Positions 23,658-32,197 of a DNA stretch of 64,000 nt are shown here, piece after piece. A program made the translations under genes and the position numbers. The notes beneath the pieces were generated by a model. That model was given only the letters and a program-made list of their open reading frames with translations. It ran no database searches and was not told the DNA's origin. Where the stretch lies: assembly GCA_023428755.1 (NCBI GenBank), contig JAEYWX010000017.1:1-64000 (forward strand). The letters run 5' to 3'. This stretch comes from Bacteroidota bacterium (GTDB lineage Bacteria; Bacteroidota; Bacteroidia; Chitinophagales; Chitinophagaceae). Positions within the stretch are counted from its first letter, which is position 1, and each line of letters opens with the position of its first letter.

Positions 23658-25257
23658 ATTTTTTCAACTCCTGTAATGCTTTCAAAACAAGCGGATCGTA
23701 GAAGTTTCGCATTTTAATAAACCCTTCGGTGTGCCAAATGTAACGGCTAAGGGTACTGATGAAATTCTTTTTGACTGTTGCCTGTTGACGTTCCGTAAGT
23801 GAGTTAAAACCAACACTGTCTTTTTGAGCTGCGAACCTGTTCAAATAATTGTTGAGTGAAGCAGCGTCAGCAGCAATATAAGCCTGCAGATCGGCAGGTG
23901 TTTTTAATTTGCTGAGATTTGCTTTTTGTGCCAGAAAATAAATGTACGCAGCATCGCTGATCTGTTCTCTCATCTGCATCCGGTTGGCCTTTGGTAATTG
24001 ATCAGCCGTATCAACCGGCACATATACATCCGGCGAAATGCCGCCACCACCATACACAATGCGTCCGCCTTTTGTTTTGTATTTTTTTCCGTTGTGTGCC
24101 GCCGAATCGCCATGCAATAATTCACCATTGGTTAAACGGGATGTTACTTCTGCCCGGTAACCCGATTTATCGCCGGGGCTGTACGGCTTTTGAATACTGC
24201 GGCCAATGGGAGTGAAGTACCGGGAAACCGTTAAACGGATGGCACTGCCATCGCTCAAGCTGAACTGTTCCTGCACCAACCCTTTGCCAAACGAACGGCG
24301 GCCCAGAATGGTAGCACGGTCCCAATCCTGCAAGGCACCCGCCAGCACCTCACTGGCAGAGGCAGAGCCTTCATCGATCAACAGGATCAGTTTCCCTTCT
24401 TCAAACAAACCCGGGCGACGGGCAGTATAACTTTGTCGTGGGTATGATTTTCCTTCGGTATAAACAATTTCTTTATTGCCATCTAAAAATTCATCGGCCA
24501 TTTGTACGGCATCATCCAGCATACCACCACCGTTACCACGTAGATCGAGGATAAGCTGTTTCATCCCTTCTTTCTGCAGGCGTTCCAGGTTTTGCATGAA
24601 TTCTTCATAGGTAGTACTTGAAAATTTATTGACCCGGATGTACGCCACCGTTGGTTCGATCATATAAGCAGCATCCACACTTTTGATCGGGATAATGCCC
24701 CTTTGAATGATTATTTCAGAAGGCTTTCCGTTGCGGATCAGCTTCACCGTTACTTCCGTTCCTTTCGGTCCACGGAAAAATTTGCGTACCTCTTCATACT
24801 TGCGTTTTACGCCCGATACAATTGAATCGTTGGCGCTCAGCAATTGATCGCCTACCTGGATGCCTGCTTTTTCAGCCGGGCCTTTTGGCAGCACGTGCAA
24901 TACATGCAACGTATCATTCAACATCATAAATTCAATTCCCACACCCTGAAAATTACCAGCCATTTCTTCATTCACCATTTGCAGTTCAACCGGTGGAATA
25001 TAAGTGGAATGGGGGTCGAGTTGATTGAGCATATCCTGGATCGCATACTGGCCCAGAGAATCGGTATTCACCGTGTCAACATATTTCTGCTTTACCAGTT
25101 CAAGGATTTCCTGTACCGGGTTGCGTTGTGCTTTGCCAAAAAAAGAGGGGCCGTAGGCACCCATATTATCTTTGAGTTTATACCCAAAGAACATTCCTAT
25201 AATAAGTGTAACGGATAGTAAAACAGGCAACCAGACTTGTACTTTCTTTTGATTCAT
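23656..25257 (-). CDS. ctpA: C-terminal processing protease (S41 family, CtpA-like)
   Basis: A 533-residue periplasmic serine protease anchored by one N-terminal helix (VWLPVLLSVTLIIGMFFGY). A PDZ domain at about 85-175 (HVLPKGPAEKAGIQVGDQLLSAND) selects C-terminal tails. The S41 core follows, with MKQLILDLRGNGGGMLDDAVQMADEFL, the nucleophile Ser in LLIDEGSASASEVLAGAL and the general-base Lys in GRRSFGKGLVQE. A helical C-terminal extension of about 150 residues is usual in this group. Likely roles are processing or degradation of envelope proteins. Confidence 0.93.
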   Translation of the reverse strand: MNQKKVQVWLPVLLSVTLIIGMFFGYKLKDNMGAYGPSFFGKAQRNPVQEILELVKQKYVDTVNTDSLGQYAIQDMLNQLDPHSTYIPPVELQMVNEEMAGNFQGVGIEFMMLNDTLHVLHVLPKGPAEKAGIQVGDQLLSANDSIVSGVKRKYEEVRKFFRGPKGTEVTVKLIRNGKPSEIIIQRGIIPIKSVDAAYMIEPTVAYIRVNKFSSTTYEEFMQNLERLQKEGMKQLILDLRGNGGGMLDDAVQMADEFLDGNKEIVYTEGKSYPRQSYTARRPGLFEEGKLILLIDEGSASASEVLAGALQDWDRATILGRRSFGKGLVQEQFSLSDGSAIRLTVSRYFTPIGRSIQKPYSPGDKSGYRAEVTSRLTNGELLHGDSAAHNGKKYKTKGGRIVYGGGGISPDVYVPVDTADQLPKANRMQMREQISDAAYIYFLAQKANLSKLKTPADLQAYIAADAASLNNYLNRFAAQKDSVGFNSLTERQQATVKKNFISTLSRYIWHTEGFIKMRNFYDPLVLKALQELKK

Positions 25258-25374
25258 GAAAACGCTTTCGTGTAAAAAGAACGGCGAATTTCACGAAAAT
25301 AAAGCATATTGCCCTCACGCTTTTGTTTCATTTTTTATATTTTACAGCAAAGGCCCGAAAAACGTAATAGCGGT

Positions 25375-26220
25375 ATGAGTGTGAATAAACTTATTGCAGA
25401 CAGCGGCGCAACAAAAGCTGAATGGTGTTTGATGAAAGGAAAAAAGAAAACCATCTTCTTTACCCAAGGAATCAGTCCCTTCCTGATGACCAGCGATGAA
25501 ATTGCTGCCATGCTCATGAAAGAGTTGAAGCCTTCTATGAAAAAAGACCGCATTGATGAGATCTATTTTTATGGTACCGGCTGCAGCAGCGAGCACAATA
25601 TCAAGAGTGTAAAAAACGCATTGAAATTCGTTTTTCCCACCGCTGCTAAAATTAAAGTGGACCACGACATGATGGGGGCGGCAAAAGCATTGTGCGGTCA
25701 TGAAAAAGGAGTGGCCTGTATTTTAGGAACGGGCTCCAACTCCTGTTACTTCAACGGAATACGCATTACAAAAAACAGTCCGGGACTGGGTTATGTTCTG
25801 GGCGATGAGGGGAGCGGAGCCTACCTGGGACGAAAAGTAATTCAGCATTTTTTATACAACACCTTTGATGCCGATCTGCTCGACCGGTTCAACGCCAAAT
25901 ACAAAACCAACCGGGTTGAAATTCTGGATCATGTGTACCGCAAGCCCTTGCCCAACCGGTATATGGCTTCGTTTACCTTGTTCCTGGCCGAGAACCGTGG
26001 ACATTACATGGTGGAAAATATTATTGAAGATTCGTTCAATGAGTTTTTCTACAATCATCTGTATAAATTCAGGGAGAGCTGGCTGTATCCAATCCACTTT
26101 ACGGGTGGCGTGGCTTATGCATTCAAAGATGTGCTGAAAACGATGTGTCATTCGTACGAATTGCAGATGGGACGGGTATTAAAAAATCCAATGCAGGGTT
26201 TAATTGAATATCATAGCTAA
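25375..26220 (+). CDS. BadF/BadG-type amino-sugar kinase (GlcNAc or MurNAc kinase)
   Basis: A 281-residue ASKHA-fold kinase. The phosphate-1 loop is KLIADSGATKAEW near the N-terminus, the phosphate-2 region is VACILGTGSNSCYFNG, and the adenosine site includes GYVLGDEGSGAYLGR and HFTGGVAYAF. The start at 25375 was chosen because the family begins right before ADSGATK. It is 10 bp upstream of murQ on the same strand, so it probably phosphorylates N-acetylmuramic acid (and perhaps GlcNAc) to feed MurQ, as the related Clostridium MurK does. Substrate assignment is inference from the neighbour. Confidence 0.88.
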   Translation: MSVNKLIADSGATKAEWCLMKGKKKTIFFTQGISPFLMTSDEIAAMLMKELKPSMKKDRIDEIYFYGTGCSSEHNIKSVKNALKFVFPTAAKIKVDHDMMGAAKALCGHEKGVACILGTGSNSCYFNGIRITKNSPGLGYVLGDEGSGAYLGRKVIQHFLYNTFDADLLDRFNAKYKTNRVEILDHVYRKPLPNRYMASFTLFLAENRGHYMVENIIEDSFNEFFYNHLYKFRESWLYPIHFTGGVAYAFKDVLKTMCHSYELQMGRVLKNPMQGLIEYHS

Positions 26221-26230
26221 TTTTGCGAAT

Positions 26231-27052
26231 ATGCCAGACCAATTTGTACGAATCACAGAACAGGAATCAAATTATCATCATCTCGAAGACATGAGCGTGG
26301 CCGACCTGCTGCTCAACATCAACAAAGAAGACAGTGTAGTGCCTGCGGCTGTTGCAAAAGCCATTCCCCAAATAGAACCATTGGTCTCGGCCATTAGCGA
26401 TAAAATGCTCATGGGTGGTCGTTTATTTTATATTGGCGCCGGCACCAGCGGTCGGCTGGGAATTGTGGATGCCAGCGAATGTCCTCCAACATATGGTGTT
26501 CCGTATGGTTTGGTGATCGGCATTATTGCCGGAGGCGAAAAAGCCATTACCAATGCTGTGGAATTTGCGGAAGACAGTAAAGAGCAAGGCTGGGCCGATC
26601 TGGAAGCTCACCAGGTTTCAGAAAAAGATGTGGTGATCGGTATTGCTGCCAGCGGCACCACACCCTATGTAATCGGGGCATTGGAAGAATGTCGCAAACG
26701 CAATATTATTACAGGCAGCATCAGTTGTAATCCCGGTTCACCGGTTTCGGCTGCCGCCGACTTTCCCATTGAAGTGGTGGTAGGACCTGAATTTGTAACC
26801 GGAAGTACCCGCATGAAAAGCGGTACCGCACAAAAACTGGTGCTCAATATGATCTCCACTTCTGTAATGATCCAGTTGGGAAGGGTGGAAGATAACCGGA
26901 TGGTGAACATGCAACTCAGCAATGAAAAATTAGTTGACCGTGGCGTAAAAATGCTCATGCTCCGCAGCGGGCTTGCTGATTATGAAGCTGCCAAAGATCT
27001 GCTCCTTACACATGGTACAGTAAAAAAAGCCCTCACCTCAATCGGTAAATAA
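26231..27052 (+). CDS. murQ: N-acetylmuramic acid 6-phosphate etherase MurQ
   Basis: A 273-residue SIS-domain lyase that removes the D-lactyl ether from MurNAc-6-phosphate, giving GlcNAc-6-phosphate for peptidoglycan recycling. Signatures are LFYIGAGTSGRLGIVDASECPPTYG, the catalytic-region Glu/His pattern, VIGIAASGTTPYVIGAL and GPEFVTGSTRMKSGTAQKLVLNMIST. The ATG at 26231 was preferred to a TTG at 26204 inside the upstream kinase gene. It is slightly shorter than the E. coli protein (about 298 residues), lacking part of the C-terminal helical tail, as is common in Bacteroidota. Confidence 0.95.
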   Translation: MPDQFVRITEQESNYHHLEDMSVADLLLNINKEDSVVPAAVAKAIPQIEPLVSAISDKMLMGGRLFYIGAGTSGRLGIVDASECPPTYGVPYGLVIGIIAGGEKAITNAVEFAEDSKEQGWADLEAHQVSEKDVVIGIAASGTTPYVIGALEECRKRNIITGSISCNPGSPVSAAADFPIEVVVGPEFVTGSTRMKSGTAQKLVLNMISTSVMIQLGRVEDNRMVNMQLSNEKLVDRGVKMLMLRSGLADYEAAKDLLLTHGTVKKALTSIGK

Positions 27053-27163
27053 TCTATCGTAACCAACAGGATGTTTATAAAATTGTAATTAGAAGGTATG
27101 GAATTCCTGCTAATTGGTTGTATCTTATGCATTGTTCGCCACTAAGCACCAAAACTTAATGTT

Positions 27164-28363
27164 ATGAAATCGAAAAGTCTACTTTCTGTTCTCCTTTTAT
27201 TTGCTACTTCAGTTTTTGCACAGCGTTCTTCGCTCATTTATGTTATCAGTTCGCCTGAGAACCAGGTTAACTGGACAAACATTCAATCGATAAACAGTAA
27301 ACAGAGCGAAGGTTTACAAACCATTTTCGATGCTTCGTTTCAGCAAACAGGTATTTATAACAGCATCACAGAGCGTATGAGCTTTGGTGCACCAACAGAA
27401 TCCACTGTTGCTGCTGCTGCATTTCATGGGGGTAGCCAACGTCTTTTTTTTATTCCGCTTCGGTTGCCTGAACTTCGTTGGGCAGATGTTAGTCAGCCTT
27501 CCACCCCAAAATATTTTTCCATCAGCTCCCCTTTATTAAGTAGTTTGGATATGAACAATCCAGCTAATCATATTACACGTATGGTGATTGGTGCAGACGG
27601 ATATGGTTATGCTGCAACCAACGACGGAGGCCATCTTTTTCGATTCAGCACCGGTAAGAAGCCTGAACTAAAAGATCTGGGTTCCCTGCAAAATGCCAAT
27701 AACAATGCTGCAGCATCTGTGCATGATCAAGCAAGTAGTTGGGGAGGGGATATGGTAGCAGGTACAGATGGATTGCTCTACCTCATCACACATAAAAAGC
27801 TTGTGTACAGCATTGATCCGGTTACAAGAGTTGCTACTCATTTGGGAGTTATTAAAGGCCTGCCTGAAAATTTTACGATTAATGGGGCTGCAGCAGATGA
27901 GGAAGGCCGGGTATTGATTACCTGCAGCTATGGAAATCAAGGTTACTATTTTTTAGACATTAATCAACTTTCAGCAGAACCTGCTTTTGGAAATGAGAAA
28001 CGGATCAATGCCTCCGATCTGGCAAGCAGTAATCTTGCATCACGTTCGGCTATCAACAACGGGCAGTATATAACCGGTCGTTCACCTTTTGAAACTGGGA
28101 TTCAAAAAATAAGCATGTACCCAAATCCTGTAACCGAACATCGTTTCCAATTAAACTTTGAAGAAACCGGCACGGGCATTCATACCATTCAGGTACTCGA
28201 TCTCTCCGGTAAAGTTATGTTCAATAAAACAGTGAACGTTAGCGGACCGGGTCAATACGAAGGAGTGGAGTTGAAGCAAACCATCACCAAAGGTTTGTAC
28301 CTGGTAAAGGTTTTAAATAAGGACGACAAAACAGTTTATTCAGCGAAGTTTGTTGTACAATAA
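27164..28363 (+). CDS. Secreted protein with T9SS C-terminal sorting domain
   Basis: A 399-residue protein with a signal peptide (MKSKSLLSVLLLFATSVFAQ). The middle part (about 60-300) has strand-rich repeats (GADGYGYAATNDGGHLFRFS, AGTDGLLYLITHKKLVYSID, DEEGRVLITCSYG) suggesting a beta-propeller. The last 80 residues are a type A sorting domain for type IX secretion: ISMYPNPVTEHRFQLNF, IQVLDLSGKVMFN and ITKGLYLVKVLNKDDKTVYSAKFVVQ. It is therefore expected on the cell surface or released. The ligand or enzymatic role is not recognisable. Confidence 0.85.
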   Translation: MKSKSLLSVLLLFATSVFAQRSSLIYVISSPENQVNWTNIQSINSKQSEGLQTIFDASFQQTGIYNSITERMSFGAPTESTVAAAAFHGGSQRLFFIPLRLPELRWADVSQPSTPKYFSISSPLLSSLDMNNPANHITRMVIGADGYGYAATNDGGHLFRFSTGKKPELKDLGSLQNANNNAAASVHDQASSWGGDMVAGTDGLLYLITHKKLVYSIDPVTRVATHLGVIKGLPENFTINGAAADEEGRVLITCSYGNQGYYFLDINQLSAEPAFGNEKRINASDLASSNLASRSAINNGQYITGRSPFETGIQKISMYPNPVTEHRFQLNFEETGTGIHTIQVLDLSGKVMFNKTVNVSGPGQYEGVELKQTITKGLYLVKVLNKDDKTVYSAKFVVQ

Positions 28364-28387
28364 TATTTTCCTGACGCTTGTTGCAAA

Positions 28388-28413
28388 GGGCTGCTAAGAG
28401 GCAGCTCTTTTTT
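28388..28413 (+). terminator. Terminator of the T9SS protein gene
   Basis: GGGCTGC (28388-28394) pairs with GCAGCTC (28401-28407, one G-U) and is followed by six T residues. Confidence 0.85.
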
Positions 28414-28465
28414 GTTGTTCAAAATTTATTTGAAGACTAACGCTTGTTGCATGAGAATGGCTGTT

Positions 28466-28473
28466 TAACTTTA
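28466..28473 (+). promoter_or_regulatory. Putative promoter of the threonine operon
   Basis: TAACTTTA fits TAnnTTTG except for the last base; a TTG at 28444-28446 lies 19 bp upstream as a -33 element. The leader peptide ATG is only 8 nt downstream, so the transcript would begin almost at the start codon. Confidence 0.5.
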
Positions 28474-28481
28474 CACCCATA

Positions 28482-28568
28482 ATGAAACAGACAGTTGTAC
28501 ATACATTTACTACTTCCATAGCTACTTCAGCTACTGGTACAACTACGTTTACAACTACGATCCGCTAA
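28482..28568 (+). CDS. thrL: Threonine operon leader peptide (attenuator), 28 codons
   Basis: A short frame, 86 bp before thrA, encodes 28 residues of which 12 are threonine and 2 isoleucine (start MKQTVVHTFTT, end TTTFTTTIR). This composition matches the logic of the enterobacterial thr leader, where ribosome stalling at Thr/Ile codons senses low charged tRNA. The stop codon TAA is exactly the loop of a 10-bp hairpin (28556-28578), so a ribosome finishing the peptide would melt it. GTACAA inside the leader (28537-28542) can instead pair with TTGTAC at 28574-28579. There is no obvious U-tract terminator, so whether control acts on transcription or otherwise is unresolved. The gene is too short for ordinary gene finders. 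Confidence 0.8.
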   Translation: MKQTVVHTFTTSIATSATGTTTFTTTIR

Positions 28569-28578
28569 GCGGATTGTA
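28556..28578 (+). promoter_or_regulatory. Hairpin centred on the thr leader stop codon
   Basis: TACGATCCGC (28556-28565) and GCGGATTGTA (28569-28578) pair over 10 bp (one G-U), leaving only the leader stop TAA as the loop. The competing pair GTACAA 28537-28542 with TTGTAC 28574-28579 would exclude it. Confidence 0.65.
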
Positions 28579-28653
28579 CATTACTATATTAACCCACGGG
28601 CTTTATTGCTGCATAACAGGAAACATCTTCTGATCATTTAACATTCATCTTCT

Positions 28654-31101
28654 ATGTTGGTTATAAAATTTGGCGGTACTTCTATGGGAAGTGCTGAAGC
28701 GATCAAACAGGTTGCTGCGATTGTAAAGAATAAATTGAACGAATCATCGGTAATGGTTGTGGTAAGTGCAATGAGCGGCACAACCGATCTTTTACTGAGT
28801 TGTGGCACGAAAGCTTCTTCAGGAGATGAAACGTACAAGGACGTTTTGAAACAAATTGAAACACGGCATCTTGATACAGTAAAGGCATTGATTCCTGTGC
28901 AGCAGCAAAGCAGTGTGTTGAGTATGGTAAAGAAATACTGCAATGAAATGGAAGATATCTGCAATGGTATTTTTCTACTCGGCGAATCATCATTGCGTAC
29001 AAAAGATAAACTGGTGAGTTATGGCGAATTGTTATCATCAGCCATCATTCATGCTGCTTTCAACAATAACGGAACTGCAGCCGAATGGAAAGATGCACGT
29101 GAACTCATCCGCACCAATTCCAATTACAGCAATGCTGCGGTTGATTTTACAAGTACCAATCAACAGATCGTTGACTATGTAAAAAAATCGTCTGCCAAAC
29201 TCATTGTTGTTCCCGGCTTTATTGCCAGCGATGCAGCAAATGTTACCACAACGCTGGGCCGTGGCGGGTCTGATTATACAGCCGCTATTCTTGCAGCAGC
29301 AGTAAACGCAAGTGCGTTGGAAATATGGACCGATGTAAGTGGAATGATGACTGCCGATCCACGCTGGGTGCCTAATGCACGTATCATTCCTTCCATCTCT
29401 TACCAGGAAGCAATGGAGCTTTCGCACTTTGGTGCAAAAGTGATCTATCCGCCTACCATTCAACCCGTATTGGCAAAGACTATTCCGGTATGGATCAAGA
29501 ATACATTTGCTGCAGCCGATCACGGAACAGTGATTGAACACAAACCCGAATCAACCAATATTATTACTGGTATTTCAAGTATCAATTCATTGGCACTTCT
29601 CAGTTTGGAAGGAAGTGGTATGATCGGTATTCCCGGTTTCAGCAGTCGCTTGTTTGCATCGCTGGCCAATGCACAGATCAACGTAATTCTGATCACACAA
29701 GGTTCCAGTGAACATTCAATTTGTGTGGGTGTAGATGCAGCCTCAGCAGCAAAGGCAAAGGAAGCAGTTGATAAAACCTTTGAATATGAAATTGCAACAC
29801 AGAAAGTAGAACCGTTGCATATTGAAAGCAATCTGTCAATTGTTGCGTTGGTAGGAGATCAGATGCGCCACCACACCGGAATAAGTGGGCGAATGTTTGC
29901 TGCCCTGGGCCGCAATGGTGTCAACATTCGTGCTATTGCGCAAGGTTCAACTGAACGGAATATTTCGGCAGTGGTTGCTACTGCTGATGTACGCAAAGCA
30001 GTAAACGTATTACATGAAGAGTTTTTTGAAACAACAAAAAAGCAGATCAATTTATTTATTGTTGGTACAGGTAACGTTGGTAAAAAATTGCTGGCACAGA
30101 TTAAACAGCAGGAAGCATTCTTAGGTGAACATCTGCGCTTGCAGATCAATATCGCAGGTTTGAGCAACAGCCGCAAAATGCTGATCAACGATAATGCGGT
30201 AAATCTTGATAACTGGGAAAAATTATTGCAGCAAGGTGAAACAGCCGACTTGCAAACGTTTATACAAGCCATTGAACAAAAGAATTTACGCAATTCTGTT
30301 TTTGTAGATGTAACAGCGAACGCAGCTATTGCTGATGTATATGCATCACTGCTCGAAAAAAGTATTGCAGTAGTTGCTTGCAACAAAGTAGCAGCTTCAT
30401 CCAAACTCAGCAATTACAAAAAGCTCAAACATTTATCGGCTGAATACAATGCACCATTCTTATTTGAAACCAATGTTGGAGCAGGCTTGCCCATCATTGG
30501 TACTTTGAACGATTTGATGCGCAGCGGCGATCGTGTACATCGCATGGAAGCAGTGTTAAGTGGTACACTCAACTTTGTGTTTAATAACTACGATGGCAGC
30601 AAACCATTTGCCGATGTAGTAAAACAGGCGCAGGATGAAGGTTACACCGAACCTGATCCACGTTTGGATTTAAGTGGTACAGATGTAATGCGCAAGATTC
30701 TTATTCTTGCACGTGAAGCAGGTGTGCAGATGGAAATGGAAGAGATCAGCTGCAATGGCTTCCTGCCCGACAGTTGTATGCAGGGCAGTGTTGCTGATTT
30801 CTACGAAGCCATGAAAAAAGAAGAAGCACACTTTAAAGCTATTTACGAGAAAGCACATGCAGAAAACTGCAAGCTGAAATTTGTGGCAAGCTTTGCAGAT
30901 GGTAAAGCAGGCGTGGGCTTACAGCATATTCCGCCGCAACACGATCTGTATCATTTGTATGGAAAAGATAATGTGGTGTTATTCTATACTGATCGTTATA
31001 AAGAACAACCGATGGTGGTGAAAGGTGCCGGAGCCGGTGCTGAAGTTACAGCCAGTGGAGTATTTGCAGATATTTTAAGAGCAATGCAGCCCCAACCCTA
31101 A
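28654..31101 (+). CDS. thrA: Bifunctional aspartate kinase / homoserine dehydrogenase
   Basis: An 815-residue fusion carrying out steps 1 and 3 of threonine (and methionine) synthesis from aspartate. The N-terminal kinase starts VIKFGGTSMGS and has TLGRGGSDYTAAILAAA and WTDVSGMMTADPR. Two ACT-type regulatory segments follow (FSSRLFASLANAQINVILITQGSSEHSI and ISGRMFAALGRNGVNIRAIAQGSTERNIS), as in feedback-inhibited ThrA. The dehydrogenase begins at about 460 (LFIVGTGNVGKKLL) and includes NKVAAS, ETNVGAGLPIIGTLNDL and EGYTEPDPRLDLSGTDVMRK. It is the first structural gene of thrABC, behind the leader peptide. Its final PQP and stop codon fall in a dispersed CCCTAAAGGG repeat. Confidence 0.95.
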   Translation: MLVIKFGGTSMGSAEAIKQVAAIVKNKLNESSVMVVVSAMSGTTDLLLSCGTKASSGDETYKDVLKQIETRHLDTVKALIPVQQQSSVLSMVKKYCNEMEDICNGIFLLGESSLRTKDKLVSYGELLSSAIIHAAFNNNGTAAEWKDARELIRTNSNYSNAAVDFTSTNQQIVDYVKKSSAKLIVVPGFIASDAANVTTTLGRGGSDYTAAILAAAVNASALEIWTDVSGMMTADPRWVPNARIIPSISYQEAMELSHFGAKVIYPPTIQPVLAKTIPVWIKNTFAAADHGTVIEHKPESTNIITGISSINSLALLSLEGSGMIGIPGFSSRLFASLANAQINVILITQGSSEHSICVGVDAASAAKAKEAVDKTFEYEIATQKVEPLHIESNLSIVALVGDQMRHHTGISGRMFAALGRNGVNIRAIAQGSTERNISAVVATADVRKAVNVLHEEFFETTKKQINLFIVGTGNVGKKLLAQIKQQEAFLGEHLRLQINIAGLSNSRKMLINDNAVNLDNWEKLLQQGETADLQTFIQAIEQKNLRNSVFVDVTANAAIADVYASLLEKSIAVVACNKVAASSKLSNYKKLKHLSAEYNAPFLFETNVGAGLPIIGTLNDLMRSGDRVHRMEAVLSGTLNFVFNNYDGSKPFADVVKQAQDEGYTEPDPRLDLSGTDVMRKILILAREAGVQMEMEEISCNGFLPDSCMQGSVADFYEAMKKEEAHFKAIYEKAHAENCKLKFVASFADGKAGVGLQHIPPQHDLYHLYGKDNVVLFYTDRYKEQPMVVKGAGAGAEVTASGVFADILRAMQPQP

Positions 31102-31107
31102 AGGGAG
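31090..31107 (-). repeat. CCCCTTTAGGGG-family element, copy A
   Basis: CCCCAACCCTAAAGGGAG; on the minus strand it reads CTCCCTTTAGGGTTGGGG, matching the element at 31187-31210. It includes the thrA stop codon. Confidence 0.65.
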
Positions 31108-31149
31108 TAAAGCAGCAATATTTAACTGATAAAGATTAAATGAAATAAC

Positions 31150-32133
31150 ATGAGCGCCGATCATAATTTAAACCAGGATGTTAATAGCTCCCCTTTAGGG
31201 GCCGGGGGGCAAACAGTAGTAGTGAAATGTCCGGCCACTGTTGCCAACCTCGTTTGCGGTTTCGATATATTAGGTATGGCTTTGAAAGAGCCTTATGATA
31301 TTATGAAACTGAAGTTGATCGATGAACCGAAAGTTGTCATCACCAATAAAGATGATTACAACTTACCAACCGAAGCTGAAAAAAATGTAGCGGGTGTGGT
31401 GTTACTGTCGATCATGGAAAAGCTCGGTGGTAACGTTGGCTTTGAAGTAGAAATTGAAAAACACATTAAGCCCGGTAGTGGATTAGGTTCCAGTGCAGCC
31501 AGTGCAGCAGGTGCAGCAGTTGCAGCCAACCTCTTATTGGAAAATCGTTTTACGAAAGAAGAGTTGGTACAGTTTGCTATGAACGGTGAAAAGCTGGCGA
31601 GCGGTGTAAAGCATGCTGATAACATTACACCCTGCATCACCGGTGGTGTAACGCTTATCCGCTCCATTCATCCGTTGGATATTGTTCCGCTCAACTCTCC
31701 ATCTTTGTTTGTAACTGTTGTGCATCCGCAGATAGAAGTTAAGACCAGCGATGCCCGACAAATACTACGCAAAGAAGTATTGCTGAAAGATGCCATTAAA
31801 CAATGGGGCAATATTGCCGGATTAGTTGCCGGTTTTGAAAAAGGCGATACAGCGTTGATCGGTCGAAGCCTGGAAGATGTGATCATTGAACCGGTACGCA
31901 GCATTTTAATTCCCGGCTTTGATGAGATCAAAACAAGAAGCAAAGATGCAGGTGCATTAGGTGGTGGTATTTCGGGCAGTGGTCCTTCTATTTTTATGTT
32001 GAGCACAAACGAAGCAACTGCAAAAGCTGTAGAAGCCATTATGCAGGAAGTATTTCAACGTCTCGGCATTGAATATAAAACCTATGTTACTGCCATTGCA
32101 CAAAATGGAGTGGAGGAGATGAATGGCCAATAG
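31150..32133 (+). CDS. thrB: Homoserine kinase
   Basis: A 327-residue GHMP kinase that phosphorylates homoserine, the step before threonine synthase. Motif 1 is KCPATVANLVCGFDILGMAL, the ATP-binding motif 2 is IKPGSGLGSSAASAAGAAVAAN, and motif 3 is GALGGGISGSGPSIFML. The first 25 residues are unlike the family: they include NSSPLGAGGQ, which is encoded by a CCCCTTTAGGGG repeat at 31187-31210. The true conserved protein begins at about TVVVKCPATVAN. The gene lies 48 bp after thrA. Confidence 0.94.
   Translation: MSADHNLNQDVNSSPLGAGGQTVVVKCPATVANLVCGFDILGMALKEPYDIMKLKLIDEPKVVITNKDDYNLPTEAEKNVAGVVLLSIMEKLGGNVGFEVEIEKHIKPGSGLGSSAASAAGAAVAANLLLENRFTKEELVQFAMNGEKLASGVKHADNITPCITGGVTLIRSIHPLDIVPLNSPSLFVTVVHPQIEVKTSDARQILRKEVLLKDAIKQWGNIAGLVAGFEKGDTALIGRSLEDVIIEPVRSILIPGFDEIKTRSKDAGALGGGISGSGPSIFMLSTNEATAKAVEAIMQEVFQRLGIEYKTYVTAIAQNGVEEMNGQ
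31187..31210 (+). repeat. CCCCTTTAGGGG-family element, copy B, inside thrB
   Basis: GCTCCCCTTTAGGGGCCGGG and the next four bases: CCCC/GGGG arms around TTTA plus a G-rich tail, inverted with respect to copy A about 80 bp upstream. It is read through as SSPLGAGG in the ThrB N-terminus. Confidence 0.65.
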
Positions 32134-32167
32134 TGAATGGTGAACAGCTCATCTGCACACGATAAAC

Positions 32168-32197
32168 CAATTTTCAAATTTTCAAATTTTCAAATTG
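32168..32197 (+). repeat. TTTTCAAA tandem repeat overlapping the thrC start
   Basis: Three TTTTCAAA units ending in TTG. Its last 27 bases match 42484-42510, the right end of the four-helix-bundle cassette, with one mismatch. The terminal TTG is the only plausible thrC start codon. Confidence 0.75.

Noticed and set aside
28374..28451. Direct repeat ACGCTTGTTGCA at 28374-28385 and 28440-28451 before the thr leader
   Set aside because: Possible operator or duplicated -33 region, but only two 12-bp copies and no supporting symmetry; too weak to call.
29038..30413. Long minus-strand frames inside thrA
   Set aside because: They are antisense to a clearly conserved bifunctional enzyme and show no motifs or signal of their own.
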